Shown: positions 33,990 through 43,855 of the stretch, piece by piece
Layout of the letters: each line of letters starts with the position of its first letter
How positions within the stretch are numbered: position 1 is the stretch's first letter
From: an uncultured Holdemanella sp.
GTDB lineage: Bacteria; Bacillota_I; Bacilli_A; Erysipelotrichales; Erysipelotrichaceae
NCBI RefSeq assembly: GCF_934754935.1
Contig: NZ_CAKVJB010000011.1
Coordinates: 1-64,000 of the forward strand
DNA: 64,000 bases
Reading direction: 5' to 3'
Position numbers and translations under genes: made by a program
The notes under the pieces: generated by a model
What the model saw: only the letters and a program-made list of their open reading frames with translations
Database searches by the model: none
What the model was told of the DNA's origin: nothing

Positions 33990-34634
33990 ATGAGTTGTGA
34001 TGGTGTCATACAATATTTAGAGGAAATTCAAATTCCCATTCAAATAAAAGATCGACATACATGTTTAGATTTGAATGAGAGGGATATGTATATTTTAAAG
34101 AGGGGCATTGTCAAAGTGAGTTTGATCATGCAGGATGAGCGTGAATTTAATATCACTTTTTTACAAGGTCCGGATGTGGTGAGCTTGTATTGTGATTGTT
34201 TGACACAATTTAGAGATTGTCATCCAAAGATTCGTGTTGAGAGTGAAAAAGCTGAATTTTATTGTATTTCAAAAGATAAATTCTATGAGCGAACTAAAGA
34301 AGATGCCAAACTTCAACATTATGTAAATACATATTATCGTAAGCGACTAAAACATGCGGTTACAAGAGAACAAGTGATGATCATGAATTCAAAGGCAGGT
34401 GCAGTATGTTCTTGGTTATATCGCTTGGCAAGTTTATTTGGCATTCAAACACAGAAGGGTATATTCATTGATTTACAGGTCACAAATGAGGATATTGCGA
34501 ATTTTTGTGGAATCACAACGCGTAATAGTGTAAATCGAGTGATTCGTGGTTTAAAAGAAAAGAATGTCATTCAAGTCATAAATAATCGTATTATTGTTTT
34601 AGATATGGTCTATTTAAAGCAATTTACAGAGTAG
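33990..34634 (+). CDS. Crp/Fnr-family transcriptional regulator
   Basis: About 214 residues. ATG at 33990 follows AGGAG by eight bases; the frame extends upstream but that part lacks a start signal. An N-terminal cyclic-nucleotide-binding-like beta barrel (YILKRGIVKVSLIMQDEREF, FLQGPDVVSLY) is joined by a long helix to a winged helix (TNEDIANFCGITTRNSVNRVIRGLKEKNVIQVINNRIIVLD is the recognition region, given here by its start and end). No four-cysteine Fnr iron-sulphur pattern is clear, although Cys residues occur in DCLTQFRDCH. Next to a histidine kinase; possibly controls the downstream pilus island. Confidence 0.88.
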   Translation: MSCDGVIQYLEEIQIPIQIKDRHTCLDLNERDMYILKRGIVKVSLIMQDEREFNITFLQGPDVVSLYCDCLTQFRDCHPKIRVESEKAEFYCISKDKFYERTKEDAKLQHYVNTYYRKRLKHAVTREQVMIMNSKAGAVCSWLYRLASLFGIQTQKGIFIDLQVTNEDIANFCGITTRNSVNRVIRGLKEKNVIQVINNRIIVLDMVYLKQFTE

Positions 34635-34662
34635 GGTAGCATTAGGCTATCCTTTTTTTATG
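34635..34662 (+). terminator. Terminator of the Crp-like gene
   Basis: GGGTAG ... CTATCC followed by seven T. Confidence 0.85.
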
Positions 34663-34712
34663 TTAAGGAAATGTTAAGATATTCTGGCTTTGGTTATATA
34701 TAAAGGAGAAAT

Positions 34713-34742
34713 ATGAGTAAATACTTAGTTTGTACAAATTAA
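34713..34742 (+). CDS. Possible nine-residue leader peptide
   Basis: AAAGGAGAA lies ideally before ATG at 34713; the frame is MSKYLVCTN. Its last codons form the left arm of a terminator hairpin (34732-34739 with 34750-34757), so translation and hairpin formation exclude one another. That is the layout of a translation-controlled attenuator. A second TATATAAAGGAGAA lies at about 34773, and a third AAAGGAGAAATG near 34985 precedes only two sense-poor frames. Confidence 0.35.
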   Translation: MSKYLVCTN

Positions 34743-34763
34743 CAATGCGATTTGTACTTTTTA
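34732..34763 (+). terminator. Terminator hairpin overlapping the leader peptide
   Basis: GTACAAAT pairs exactly with ATTTGTAC, followed by five T. The rest of the 34764-35055 region is AT-rich with no gene; it holds repeated AAAGGAG stretches and probably the pilus promoter. Confidence 0.65.
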
Positions 34764-35055
34764 ATCGACTTTATATAAAGGAGAATTAAACGTCTATAAC
34801 CAAAAATGTTAAAATATGTGATAAATAAAGGAAATTACCGTATGTTAAAGCGCTAAATTAGTTAACCAGTGAACAAAAGTTATAAAATGCGGCTTGAAAA
34901 CGTTTACAGGAAAGAGTATATTGATAAGCGAAAAATTCGTTATTGTTAGGTTGTTTATAACGGAAAGGTTAGATTAGCTTAAGATAAAGGAGAAATGAAT
35001 ATATCAACCAATTAACATAAGATGATGTATGTTTATCTTAACATAATCTTAATAT

Positions 35056-35706
35056 GTGGATAGAGATATGGATAAAAGGGATTTAAGACATTTAAAGCGA
35101 AGAGAATTGATCGACTTGATTGATAAGATGCAGACAGAAAATGATCTTGTATCCAATGAAGAGGTCAAGGAAGAGCTAAATCGTTTAAAAGAGAGAGAGA
35201 AGTATTTAAAGCATTTACGTAAGACTTTGAGTGTACTTGTGGTTGTGGCTGCCATTTCTGTATTGGTCGCAACACTGTGGATGCCAGTATTAAAAATCTA
35301 TGGTTCGAGTATGGATCCAACTTTAGAAAATGGGCAAATAGTGGTGTCTGTAAAGACAAAGAAATTAAAGTCGGGAGATATTGTAGCATTTTGGCAAGGC
35401 AATAAGTTGTTGGTAAAACGAGTTATTGCAGGTCCTGGTCAAAAGGTAGATATAGATGTGAATGGAAAGGTGTCTGTGGATGGTAAAGCTATTACTGAAA
35501 CATATGTAAATAGTGAGTCATTAGGAAATACAGACATTGACTTTCCACATCAAGTCGAAGATTCTCGTTGGTTTTGTATGGGAGATAACCGAGAGAGTTC
35601 GATTGATTCTAGAAGTGCTGCGATAGGGGATATTTCCAAAGAACAAATTGAGGGTAAAGTTTTATTTTCAGTTTGGCCTTTGAACAAAATAGGTATTGTG
35701 AAATAA
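35056..35706 (+). CDS. lepB: Signal peptidase I of the pilus island
   Basis: About 216 residues. A charged coiled-coil N-terminus of some 55 residues (LKRRELIDLIDKMQTEN) precedes one membrane helix (VLVVVAAISVLVATLWM) and the S26 catalytic domain: YGSSMDPTLENGQ (Ser nucleophile), KLLVKRVIAGPGQ (Lys base) and CMGDNRESSIDSR. Signal peptidases with this extension are common at the head of sortase pilus clusters, where they process pilins or aid assembly. GTG at 35056 or ATG at 35068 could start it; neither has a good ribosome binding site. Confidence 0.9.
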   Translation: MDRDMDKRDLRHLKRRELIDLIDKMQTENDLVSNEEVKEELNRLKEREKYLKHLRKTLSVLVVVAAISVLVATLWMPVLKIYGSSMDPTLENGQIVVSVKTKKLKSGDIVAFWQGNKLLVKRVIAGPGQKVDIDVNGKVSVDGKAITETYVNSESLGNTDIDFPHQVEDSRWFCMGDNRESSIDSRSAAIGDISKEQIEGKVLFSVWPLNKIGIVK

Positions 35707-35725
35707 ACAGAAAGTAGGTGTGATT

Positions 35726-38700
35726 GTGCAAGAGTATTTAAGGCGTTTATTAAAAGACAAAGCGCGCTTAAGAAAATGGAAAAGAGTCATGATAGCACTT
35801 TCTTGTATTGTGGTTGTTTGTACAGTATATGCATTATCTTTACCAGCTCAAACATTCGCATGTGACAAGGAAGAACATACACATACTGAAGAGTGTTATG
35901 ATGAAAACAATCAATTGATTTGCGACAAGGAAGAACATACTCATAATGAGGATTGTAACAAACAAGAAGAAGTAGCAAATGATGAGCCAGAAGTAATAAA
36001 TAATGATGAACAAGTATCTCAAGTAAGTGAAGAAGAGTCCACAACGACTACTACAAATACAGAAACAACAACAGAACCGTTTGATTTAAGTTCAGAAGCA
36101 AATAAAGGTAAGATTACTGATGTTCAATTTACTTATAAAAAAGATGGTGTGAAACATGTAGTTAAACCAAATGAGAATGTTAATGTGAGTACACAAGATA
36201 ATTTGAATATGACTTACAAATTATGGTTTCAAGATATTTCCGCAAAGACTTTGAAAGATTGTGGTGGTATCATCAAGTATCAGCTTCCTGATGGATTTAA
36301 AATTAGAAATACGATACAAACAAATATTGAAGGAGATAATAATATTCTTGGAACTATGGTTGTTAATACAGATGGTTTGGTTACGATTACTTATGACTCA
36401 ACATCTTTGCCTGGTTTAAGTGATAATCAAACACTTACTGGTAGTTTTGAAGTAGATGCTCAAATTGATATGGATAAGATTGATTCAAGTACTGGTAAAG
36501 TAACAATCACAACACCAAAGGGAAATATTACATTAAATTATGGTCTAGATTATAAAGAACATTATGGAAGTGTTAGTGTAGATAAGAAGTGCGAAAAAGA
36601 AAAGACTAGCGATTATATAAAATATACGATTACATTAACTGCGGGTGATGATGGTTGTCAAAATGTATATGTAGTGGATCAATTTACACAGAATAAAGAA
36701 TTAGTAAAATATGAAGAAATTAATCTTACTGAAACTCCACTTAATGATAGAGAGAATATGCTGCAGCCTTATGAAACTAGAAAAACTGCGATTAAAGGTA
36801 CGATTTATAAAACAAATGCACCTAGTTCAGATCAGGAAATTCCAGGTGCAGTAACAAGTATTACTAATCCTGAAAGTTTTGTTTGGAAGATTGCGAAGAT
36901 GGATCCTAATGAAGTTCGAACATTGACTTATTATGTCAAACTAATTGATACAACAGATGATTTATATAATAAACAATACGATATCGTAAATAACGCTCAG
37001 GCTTATACGAGAAAAGATGATAGTTCAAAAGTTTATAGTAAGGGCAATAAAGTATCTACATTTAAACCGACTATCATTATAGATACGAATGTTATGAAAA
37101 AAAATATCATAACACAGAATGGAAATGATTATATAAAAGAAGATGGCAATTATCTAGTCAATTATCAAATCGAATTTAATTATGGTTCAGAGAATAATAA
37201 TTGTTCTATAAAAGAATTTCAATTTAGAGATAGTTTAGATAGTAGCGATATTTATACAGATTCTAAAATGCTTCCATATATTTCTTTTGTAGAAGATTCT
37301 GTTGTCTTACATGTAAAAAAAGCAGGGGAAACAGAATATACAGATTATAGTGGTAGTCATATAACGGTTGGTTGGGCAAAAGGAGATGATAATTATTCAA
37401 CATATAAAGAGGATTCTACGCGTTTTAAAGTATATAAGTTAAACAATCAACTGATCACAATTAATCCTGGTGATTCTTATTATGTAACTTATACTTTAAA
37501 AATCAAACCTGAAGTATATGCAGCCATGCAGTCGAATAGTGTAACTATAAAGAATCGTTACTTTTCGTATAGTAGGGATAAAGAATTAAATAAAGTATTT
37601 AACGATAAGTTAAATTTACATGAACGTAAATGGGTAGAAAAGAGTGTAGCTAAACCAACAACAGCAGAAGAGACTGTTGATATGGATGGCACAAAATATA
37701 ATAATCAATTAAAAGTAGATACAAGTGCTGAACAATCATTTAAAGTGCCTGCAGGAAGTTACAAATATACAGTTAATATCAATAAGACGGATGAAAATAA
37801 GACAGATGGAAATTTTAATATAACGAATGTTACATTAAAAGATACATTTGACAAGGATACATTGGACAAGGATGTAATGAAGTATGTCGGTTATATGAAA
37901 ATAACGGCTTATGATACTGATGATAAAGTGGTTGGAACTAAATGGATCAATATTGATAAGCAAAAAAGTTTTAGTTTAAAACTATCTGATATTGGTTGGG
38001 AAGATAATTGTTATTCATATACGTTCGAGTATTATGCAACTCCTAATGGTTTGAGTTCTCTTACAAGTGCAAAAGTAAATAATACATTTACTTTAAATGG
38101 AGATGTGAAAAAAGGGGTGAATGGTACATCATTTACTTTTACGAATGTAAACTCATCTAAAGAAGTTACGCTTGAGGGTTCTTATAATTTAAAAGTAAAT
38201 AAACAAGCATGGTATTATGAGAAGCCTAAACAAAATGCGACTGATTGGCAAAATGGTATGCATTATTGGGTGATAGAAGTTAATGGTTCTAAGATTAGAG
38301 CAGGTACACAAATCAAGGATGAAATTAATGATGCCTTAGTAAAAGATGAAATAAGTTCTTATTTGCATAAAGATTCTTTGGTGGGTGTCTATAAGGGAGA
38401 TCTTAAGAATTTAAGTGATTATAAAAAAATAGAGGATTTGCCAGTAAATTTAAAAATTGGTAATGATTATTATAAAGCTGACTATACAAATAATAAGGGA
38501 TTTACTGGTGGTAATAATTATAGCGAATTGGTTTTAACTACAGAGAAAGATTTCAACTTACAAGATAATGAAAAAATATATATTGTAGTAAGAACTGAAC
38601 CTCAAGAATTGCCTTCAGAATTACCTAAAGACTATCGTGCTACATTTAAGTATAAAAATGAAGTAGAGATAAAACACAAGGGTGATGCAGACTTTACTAA

Positions 38701-40636
38701 AGTTAATGATGCGACTCAAGAACTTTATGGTGGTAATTATATTTTAAAAGAGTTGGGCCAAACTTTTGAATATAAGAATGGTAAATATCAAACAATTTAT
38801 GCAGATAAAGATAACTATCTTCCTGAAAAGAGAGTTTGTTTAGATAAACTTAATGGTGATGGTATATATGCGTCATGGGCTTTTAAGGTCAATTATGGTG
38901 GTGACTTAGAAGGGGATTATAGAGTATTAGAAACGATTCCTGATGGTATGGAACTTTCATACATCCGTATTAAGTGGACAGGTAAATCTGCAAAAAATAT
39001 TACTTCACGGACAATTACAGATTTAGGTGATTGGGAAAAACATACAATAACTGCACCAGATGATGATAATTCAAATATAGAAACCACTTATTATGTGAAA
39101 GGTAAACAAGCTTTAATTCAACTTGGTGAATTTAAAGGAATACATGGAAGAGATGATTATTCAGTAGATGTTCAAGTCGTATGTAGAGTTACAGATCCAG
39201 ACGTATTGCTTGGTGGAGAAACAAAAACCTTTAATAATAAGGTAATGTTGCAGAGTCCAGATGGTACAAAGGATTATGTTTCGGCAAATGCAAGTGCAGA
39301 AATATCCAATATAAAAATATTAGACAAAACAAATATTCATAATGATAAGAGTCCGAAAATTGATTATACAATTACGGCAAACGAATATGGGCAAACATTA
39401 TTAAAGAATACGACAGATAAACTTACATTAGTGGATGAAATGAGTTCAAATCTTGTATTAGATCCTGATTCAATTAAAGCTAAAAATATTAAAGATGATA
39501 AGGATGTTAAAATAGAGAAAAAATATGATCCAAAAACAAATATACTTGAAATTCAAATTCCAGATGGTACACCAGTAAGAATTACTTATACTTGTAAAGT
39601 AAAGGTTGCACCAGACACTGAAACACAAGTTTCAAATAATGTATATTGGAAGAATTATTCGCAAAAAGGTGGCGTCAATGATGTGATTGAAAAATTCAGT
39701 TATGATTTGAATGCGAGCGGAACTATAGGAATTGAAACACATCCTCAATTAAAAATCGTAAAACATGATAATACATTAAAACCATTAAACGGAGCTGAGT
39801 TTGAAATTCATGAATGTAAATTGGAGAATAAAGAAATAAAACATACTTCTAAAAATCCAATTACAGTTACTTCAGGTGCTGATGGTACAGTAATAATACC
39901 AACAGATAAATTTCAAATGGATTTTAATACTATCTATGAAGTTAAAGAAACTAAAACAGTAGATGGATATATTTTGGATAATACTCCATATTACATTATG
40001 CGAGCAAAGAAAGAATCTAATGATAAATATTCAGAATATGTAAAACAATACGATGAGTATCAGAAAAATAGAGATGAGCATTATCTTATTGCGTATTTAA
40101 AAGATGATTTTAATGTGACTTTATATAATGCACAAAAAGGTATCACTGTTAAAAAGGCATTTACAAACAATGCTGCTGAAACAGAACAAAGTCCAGTGAG
40201 TGGTACTTATAGATTTGGATTGTATGATAATGAAAATGGTGAAGGAAAAGCTTTAGAAATTATAGAAATCAAATATGATCCTGGTGATAAAGATGTTAAG
40301 TCTGCAAAATTCAAGAATCAAAAACTAAACACGGATTATTATGTTTTTGAATTGGATCAAAATGATCAACCGATTAAAGCTTCTGATGGTGAAGCTACAA
40401 TAAATTCAATGCAATATAAAGTAGTTTATGACAATAATGGAAATCCTACAAATAGTGCAAAAGTCGGTGATACGGTTACTGTTACAAACAAGAGTCGTAC
40501 AAAGATATTACCTTCTACAGGTAGTATAGGGACCCTGATTTACAGGTTATTAGGAGCAACGTTGGTGGTTGCAAGTTTAATATGCCTGTCAAATATAAAT
40601 AAAAACAATAGAAAAGAAAAAAGGAGAAAGAGATGA
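35726..40636 (+). CDS. Giant LPXTG surface adhesin / tip pilin
   Basis: About 1636 residues. GTG at 35726 sits six bases after AAGTAGG. A basic N-terminus and one hydrophobic segment form the signal (VMIALSCIVVVCTVYALSLPA). Two near-identical Cys-His units follow (CDKEEHTHTEEC and CDKEEHTHNEDC, residues 46-57 and 66-77), then a Glu/Thr-rich spacer, many repeated beta-sandwich modules of isopeptide type, and two Cna_B/SpaA-like domains near the end (LKIVKHDNTLKPLNGAEFEI and GITVKKAFTNNAA). LPSTG at residues 1595-1599 plus membrane helix and basic tail is the sortase signal. It is the largest subunit of the island, so probably the tip adhesin. It overlaps the pilin gene by four bases. Confidence 0.92.
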   Translation: MQEYLRRLLKDKARLRKWKRVMIALSCIVVVCTVYALSLPAQTFACDKEEHTHTEECYDENNQLICDKEEHTHNEDCNKQEEVANDEPEVINNDEQVSQVSEEESTTTTTNTETTTEPFDLSSEANKGKITDVQFTYKKDGVKHVVKPNENVNVSTQDNLNMTYKLWFQDISAKTLKDCGGIIKYQLPDGFKIRNTIQTNIEGDNNILGTMVVNTDGLVTITYDSTSLPGLSDNQTLTGSFEVDAQIDMDKIDSSTGKVTITTPKGNITLNYGLDYKEHYGSVSVDKKCEKEKTSDYIKYTITLTAGDDGCQNVYVVDQFTQNKELVKYEEINLTETPLNDRENMLQPYETRKTAIKGTIYKTNAPSSDQEIPGAVTSITNPESFVWKIAKMDPNEVRTLTYYVKLIDTTDDLYNKQYDIVNNAQAYTRKDDSSKVYSKGNKVSTFKPTIIIDTNVMKKNIITQNGNDYIKEDGNYLVNYQIEFNYGSENNNCSIKEFQFRDSLDSSDIYTDSKMLPYISFVEDSVVLHVKKAGETEYTDYSGSHITVGWAKGDDNYSTYKEDSTRFKVYKLNNQLITINPGDSYYVTYTLKIKPEVYAAMQSNSVTIKNRYFSYSRDKELNKVFNDKLNLHERKWVEKSVAKPTTAEETVDMDGTKYNNQLKVDTSAEQSFKVPAGSYKYTVNINKTDENKTDGNFNITNVTLKDTFDKDTLDKDVMKYVGYMKITAYDTDDKVVGTKWINIDKQKSFSLKLSDIGWEDNCYSYTFEYYATPNGLSSLTSAKVNNTFTLNGDVKKGVNGTSFTFTNVNSSKEVTLEGSYNLKVNKQAWYYEKPKQNATDWQNGMHYWVIEVNGSKIRAGTQIKDEINDALVKDEISSYLHKDSLVGVYKGDLKNLSDYKKIEDLPVNLKIGNDYYKADYTNNKGFTGGNNYSELVLTTEKDFNLQDNEKIYIVVRTEPQELPSELPKDYRATFKYKNEVEIKHKGDADFTKVNDATQELYGGNYILKELGQTFEYKNGKYQTIYADKDNYLPEKRVCLDKLNGDGIYASWAFKVNYGGDLEGDYRVLETIPDGMELSYIRIKWTGKSAKNITSRTITDLGDWEKHTITAPDDDNSNIETTYYVKGKQALIQLGEFKGIHGRDDYSVDVQVVCRVTDPDVLLGGETKTFNNKVMLQSPDGTKDYVSANASAEISNIKILDKTNIHNDKSPKIDYTITANEYGQTLLKNTTDKLTLVDEMSSNLVLDPDSIKAKNIKDDKDVKIEKKYDPKTNILEIQIPDGTPVRITYTCKVKVAPDTETQVSNNVYWKNYSQKGGVNDVIEKFSYDLNASGTIGIETHPQLKIVKHDNTLKPLNGAEFEIHECKLENKEIKHTSKNPITVTSGADGTVIIPTDKFQMDFNTIYEVKETKTVDGYILDNTPYYIMRAKKESNDKYSEYVKQYDEYQKNRDEHYLIAYLKDDFNVTLYNAQKGITVKKAFTNNAAETEQSPVSGTYRFGLYDNENGEGKALEIIEIKYDPGDKDVKSAKFKNQKLNTDYYVFELDQNDQPIKASDGEATINSMQYKVVYDNNGNPTNSAKVGDTVTVTNKSRTKILPSTGSIGTLIYRLLGATLVVASLICLSNINKNNRKEKRRKR

Positions 40637-42132
40637 AACTAATTAAAAAGATTGCAGCCATTATGTTTGCGTTCATGATGGTATTCTCATTAAGTACAAA
40701 CGTAAAAGCAGATGATTCAAATGAAGGAACACAAAGTACTGTAGGAAGTATTACTATTAATAATGCTGTTCCAGAACATGAATATAAAGTTTATAAGATT
40801 TTAGTTTTGGAAAGTTACAACAATACAAATCAAGCTTATTCATATAAAGTAACTGATACATGGAGAGGATTTCTAGAAGATTCAAATCTAGGAGGTAAAT
40901 ATTTTACTGAGGATACCAATAAATATGTAACCTGGAAAAACGATGTTAGTCAAGACGATGCAAAAAAGCGTGAATTTGTTACAGATGCAAATTCCTATAG
41001 TGAAACATTAGCTAAACCAGATTATAGTAAGGTTTGTGAGAAAAATAAAACAAGTGTTACAATCAGTGATTTAACTCCTGGATATTATTTTATTAAATCT
41101 GCAACAGGTGCTCTTTGCATGATTGATACTGCTAGGCCTAATGCAACAGTTGATGAAAAAAATAGTGTTCCGACAATTAGTAAAGTCATCGACAATGGTA
41201 AACGTCCTACTGCAGGTCGTGATTACAATTCAGTTAATATAGGGGATGTTTTTAGTTATCAGATTGATATTAATGTAGGAGAAGGAGCCCAAAACTATAA
41301 ATTAGTAGATACATTGGATAAGGGATTAGATTTGCAAAATTCCGAATTAAATGGAAAAAATGCAGGTTTTCTTATAACTGCTACAAATTATACTAAAAAA
41401 CAATTAGATGAAAATGTTGATTACGAAGTAAATATTGATTCTGCGACAAATAAATTTACAATAACTTTTTTACCAGATTGTCTAAATAATTGTAATAAAA
41501 ATACTGTCATTCATGTTATGTATTCAGTAAGAGTAAATAAAAATGCTATGATCGATACAGAAATGTTAAATGATGCAGTTTTAGAATATGGTACAAATTC
41601 AAAAACTGAACATGCAATCACAGAAACATATACTCACGGCTTTAAAGTTTATAAATATACAACTACAGGCGGAGAAAAAGGATTAAAAGGAGCAAAATTC
41701 AAATTATACACATTATCAGAAACAGGGGAAAAGAAGTATTATAAATTTTCTAAAAGTACAGATGGAAGTGAGTACAAAAATTCTGGAGCGACAGGAGAAG
41801 AAATATTAGTATCTCCTGATGGTGGTAAATTTAATATAGTAGGATTAAAAGAAGGTACGTATTTTCTTGAAGAAATAGAAGCTCCTAAAGGTTATAATAA
41901 ATTAGCGAAAGCTGTTAAGGTTGAAATTACTTTGAATGCAGATAAATCAAAGACTGTAAAGGTTGATGGAACTGAAAGAGAAGATTATGAAGCACAAGTA
42001 ATAAACAACACAGGTGATTTGTTACCATCTACTGGTGGTATGGGTACAACACTAATCTACTTAATTGGTGGTGCACTAGTACTAGGATCAGGATTTATAT
42101 TGGCTAATAAGAAAAGAGCGAAAGCTAAATAG
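40633..42132 (+). CDS. LPXTG major pilin (shaft subunit)
   Basis: 499 residues with a signal peptide (IAAIMFAFMMVFSLSTNVKA). An N-terminal domain (VPEHEYKVYKILVLESYN) is followed by an isopeptide D2-type domain (GDVFSYQIDINVGEGA, LVDTLDKGLDL), and a C-terminal Cna_B domain (GLKGAKFKLY) with E-box YFLEEIEAPKGYN. LPSTG at residues 464-468, helix and KKRAKAK end the protein. A canonical YPKN pilin motif is not obvious; the lysine in VPTISKVIDNG stands at the equivalent place. The class C sortase gene follows, as in shaft pilin operons. Confidence 0.93.
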   Translation: MKLIKKIAAIMFAFMMVFSLSTNVKADDSNEGTQSTVGSITINNAVPEHEYKVYKILVLESYNNTNQAYSYKVTDTWRGFLEDSNLGGKYFTEDTNKYVTWKNDVSQDDAKKREFVTDANSYSETLAKPDYSKVCEKNKTSVTISDLTPGYYFIKSATGALCMIDTARPNATVDEKNSVPTISKVIDNGKRPTAGRDYNSVNIGDVFSYQIDINVGEGAQNYKLVDTLDKGLDLQNSELNGKNAGFLITATNYTKKQLDENVDYEVNIDSATNKFTITFLPDCLNNCNKNTVIHVMYSVRVNKNAMIDTEMLNDAVLEYGTNSKTEHAITETYTHGFKVYKYTTTGGEKGLKGAKFKLYTLSETGEKKYYKFSKSTDGSEYKNSGATGEEILVSPDGGKFNIVGLKEGTYFLEEIEAPKGYNKLAKAVKVEITLNADKSKTVKVDGTEREDYEAQVINNTGDLLPSTGGMGTTLIYLIGGALVLGSGFILANKKRAKAK

Positions 42133-42152
42133 TTTTATTGATTGATTTATTA

Positions 42153-42192
42153 TGTTGTATGGGGGGAATTTATTTTCCCCTTCCATACAACA
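42153..42192 (+). promoter_or_regulatory. Stable intercistronic hairpin between pilin and sortase genes
   Basis: Ten exact pairs (TGTTGTATGG with CCATACAACA) topped by a G/C stack GGGG/CCCC. There is no T run, so it probably protects or processes mRNA and lowers sortase expression relative to pilin. Confidence 0.65.
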
Positions 42193-42211
42193 ATAGGGAG
42201 AGGGTTGTAAG

Positions 42212-43021
42212 ATGAGAAAACATATGTCAACTATAATTGCGATACTTGTTTTTATTACAGGCTTGTCCTTATTGTTGTATCCTACGGTTAGTAATTATTG
42301 GAATTCTTTACATCAGAGTCGTGTTGTGGCGAATTATTCGGATACGATGGCTAAGTTATCTAAACAGGATAAGCAGGCTGAGATTGATTGGGCTGTTGAA
42401 TATAATTCTAGGTTAATCAATAATGGTGGTCGTTTTACTCCAAGTGATTCTGAGCTCAGTGAATATAAGAGTTTATTAAATGCGGATGGTACGGGTATGA
42501 TGGGCTACATCACGATTCCTAAGATTGGTGTGAAGTTAGCTATTTATCATACGGTAGATGAGTCTGTATTGCAGGTGGGTGTTGGTCATTTAGAGGGTTC
42601 GAGTCTTCCTGTTGGTGGTAGTGGTACGCATTGTGTTCTATCTAGTCATAGAGGTCTTCCTAGTGCCAAATTATTTACGGAGTTGGATCGTATGAAAAAG
42701 GGAGATGTATTTTATCTTCATGTATATGATAAGGTCTTAGCGTATCAGGTGGATAATATTGCGATTGTAGAACCGAATGATTATGGTTTATTAGAAATTG
42801 AAGAAGGTAAGGATTTATGTACTTTATTTACTTGTACGCCTTATGGTATTAATACGCATCGATTACTTGTTCGTGGTCATCGTGTAGAGAATGTGATGGA
42901 TGAAAAGAATTTAACGGCCGATGCGGCTAAGGTAAATCCTTTGGTTGTAGCTAGTATTATTGGTTTGATTCTATATGGGATTGGTTATGTTGTATATCGA
43001 ATTAAAAAGAGGGGAGTGTAG
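42212..43021 (+). CDS. srtC: Class C sortase (pilus polymerase)
   Basis: 269 residues. N-terminal helix (IIAILVFITGLSLLLYPTVS) and a second C-terminal helix (LVVASIIGLILYGIGYVVY), the double-anchored form typical of class C. Catalytic His is in CVLSSHRGLPSAKLF, Cys and Arg in LCTLFTCTPYGINTHRLLVRG. It joins pilin subunits by cleaving the LPXTG Thr-Gly bond and forming an isopeptide to the next pilin lysine. A lid-like segment with DSE precedes the catalytic domain. Confidence 0.96.
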   Translation: MRKHMSTIIAILVFITGLSLLLYPTVSNYWNSLHQSRVVANYSDTMAKLSKQDKQAEIDWAVEYNSRLINNGGRFTPSDSELSEYKSLLNADGTGMMGYITIPKIGVKLAIYHTVDESVLQVGVGHLEGSSLPVGGSGTHCVLSSHRGLPSAKLFTELDRMKKGDVFYLHVYDKVLAYQVDNIAIVEPNDYGLLEIEEGKDLCTLFTCTPYGINTHRLLVRGHRVENVMDEKNLTADAAKVNPLVVASIIGLILYGIGYVVYRIKKRGV

Positions 43022-43024
43022 GTG

Positions 43025-43855
43025 ATGAAAAGAATATTATATTTTGTGTTTTTAACTTTATTGTGTTGTCTTTTACCTATGACTCTATTTGCGGATTCTG
43101 ATTTCATGCATTTAACTGTTACTTGTCCAGTATCGAATATGCAAGTATCTTTATATCGAGTGGCGGATGAGAATTATAATTTAGTTGATGCATTTTCTGA
43201 TTATTCTATTGATTTAAAACAAGATGTACAAGGAGCTGCCAATGCCTTAGAGAATCGTATTTTAATGGATAATATTCAGGCGGATGTTTCTGGTTTTTCT
43301 GACAGTTTGTGTAAGGCTAGCTTTTCAGGTTTAGAATCCGGTATTTATTTGGTGGTAGGAAAAGAAGTTTTTCAGGATGGAGTATTTTATATGCCACAAG
43401 TATCTTTAGTATCTTTAAGTGGTGATTTAAGTGTGGATTTAAAATATGAGACAAGTGATAAGCCAAGTCGTATACATGTATTGAAAGTATGGAAAAGGGA
43501 TAGTAAGAAGTCTCGTCCTAAATCGATTGAAGTATGTTTATTAAGGTCAGATGGTATAGTGGTGGATAGAGTGGTATTAAATTCAGATAATCAATGGTCA
43601 ACTACTTGGGATAATCTTTCGACTTTATATACATATCGTGTCATGGAAACGAGTGTTCCTTCTGGCTATAAAGAGAGTTGTTCTAGAGAAAAAGATACGA
43701 TTGTTTTGACGAATACGGGTAATTATACGGATAAGGTTGAAAAGAAGGATGATAAACTTCCAAATTCTGGTCAATTGTGGTGGCCAGTTCCTGTATTATT
43801 ATTTGTGGGTCTTGTGTTGTTTGGTTTAGGACGCCATTTGAAAAATGAAGAATAG
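43025..43855 (+). CDS. Minor (basal or ancillary) pilin with LPNSG sorting signal
   Basis: 276 residues. ATG at 43025 follows GGGGAG by eight bases; the GTG three bases earlier is less likely. Signal peptide (ILYFVFLTLLCCLLPMTLFA), a small N-terminal domain (YRVADENYNLVDAFSDYS), and a Cna_B domain (VLKVWKRDSKKSRPKSIEV, WDNLSTLYTYRVMETSVPSGY). LPNSG at residues 245-249 is followed by a helix and a short tail. Small size and position between two sortase genes suggest the wall-anchoring base subunit. Overlaps the next sortase by 11 bases. Confidence 0.87.
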   Translation: MKRILYFVFLTLLCCLLPMTLFADSDFMHLTVTCPVSNMQVSLYRVADENYNLVDAFSDYSIDLKQDVQGAANALENRILMDNIQADVSGFSDSLCKASFSGLESGIYLVVGKEVFQDGVFYMPQVSLVSLSGDLSVDLKYETSDKPSRIHVLKVWKRDSKKSRPKSIEVCLLRSDGIVVDRVVLNSDNQWSTTWDNLSTLYTYRVMETSVPSGYKESCSREKDTIVLTNTGNYTDKVEKKDDKLPNSGQLWWPVPVLLFVGLVLFGLGRHLKNEE

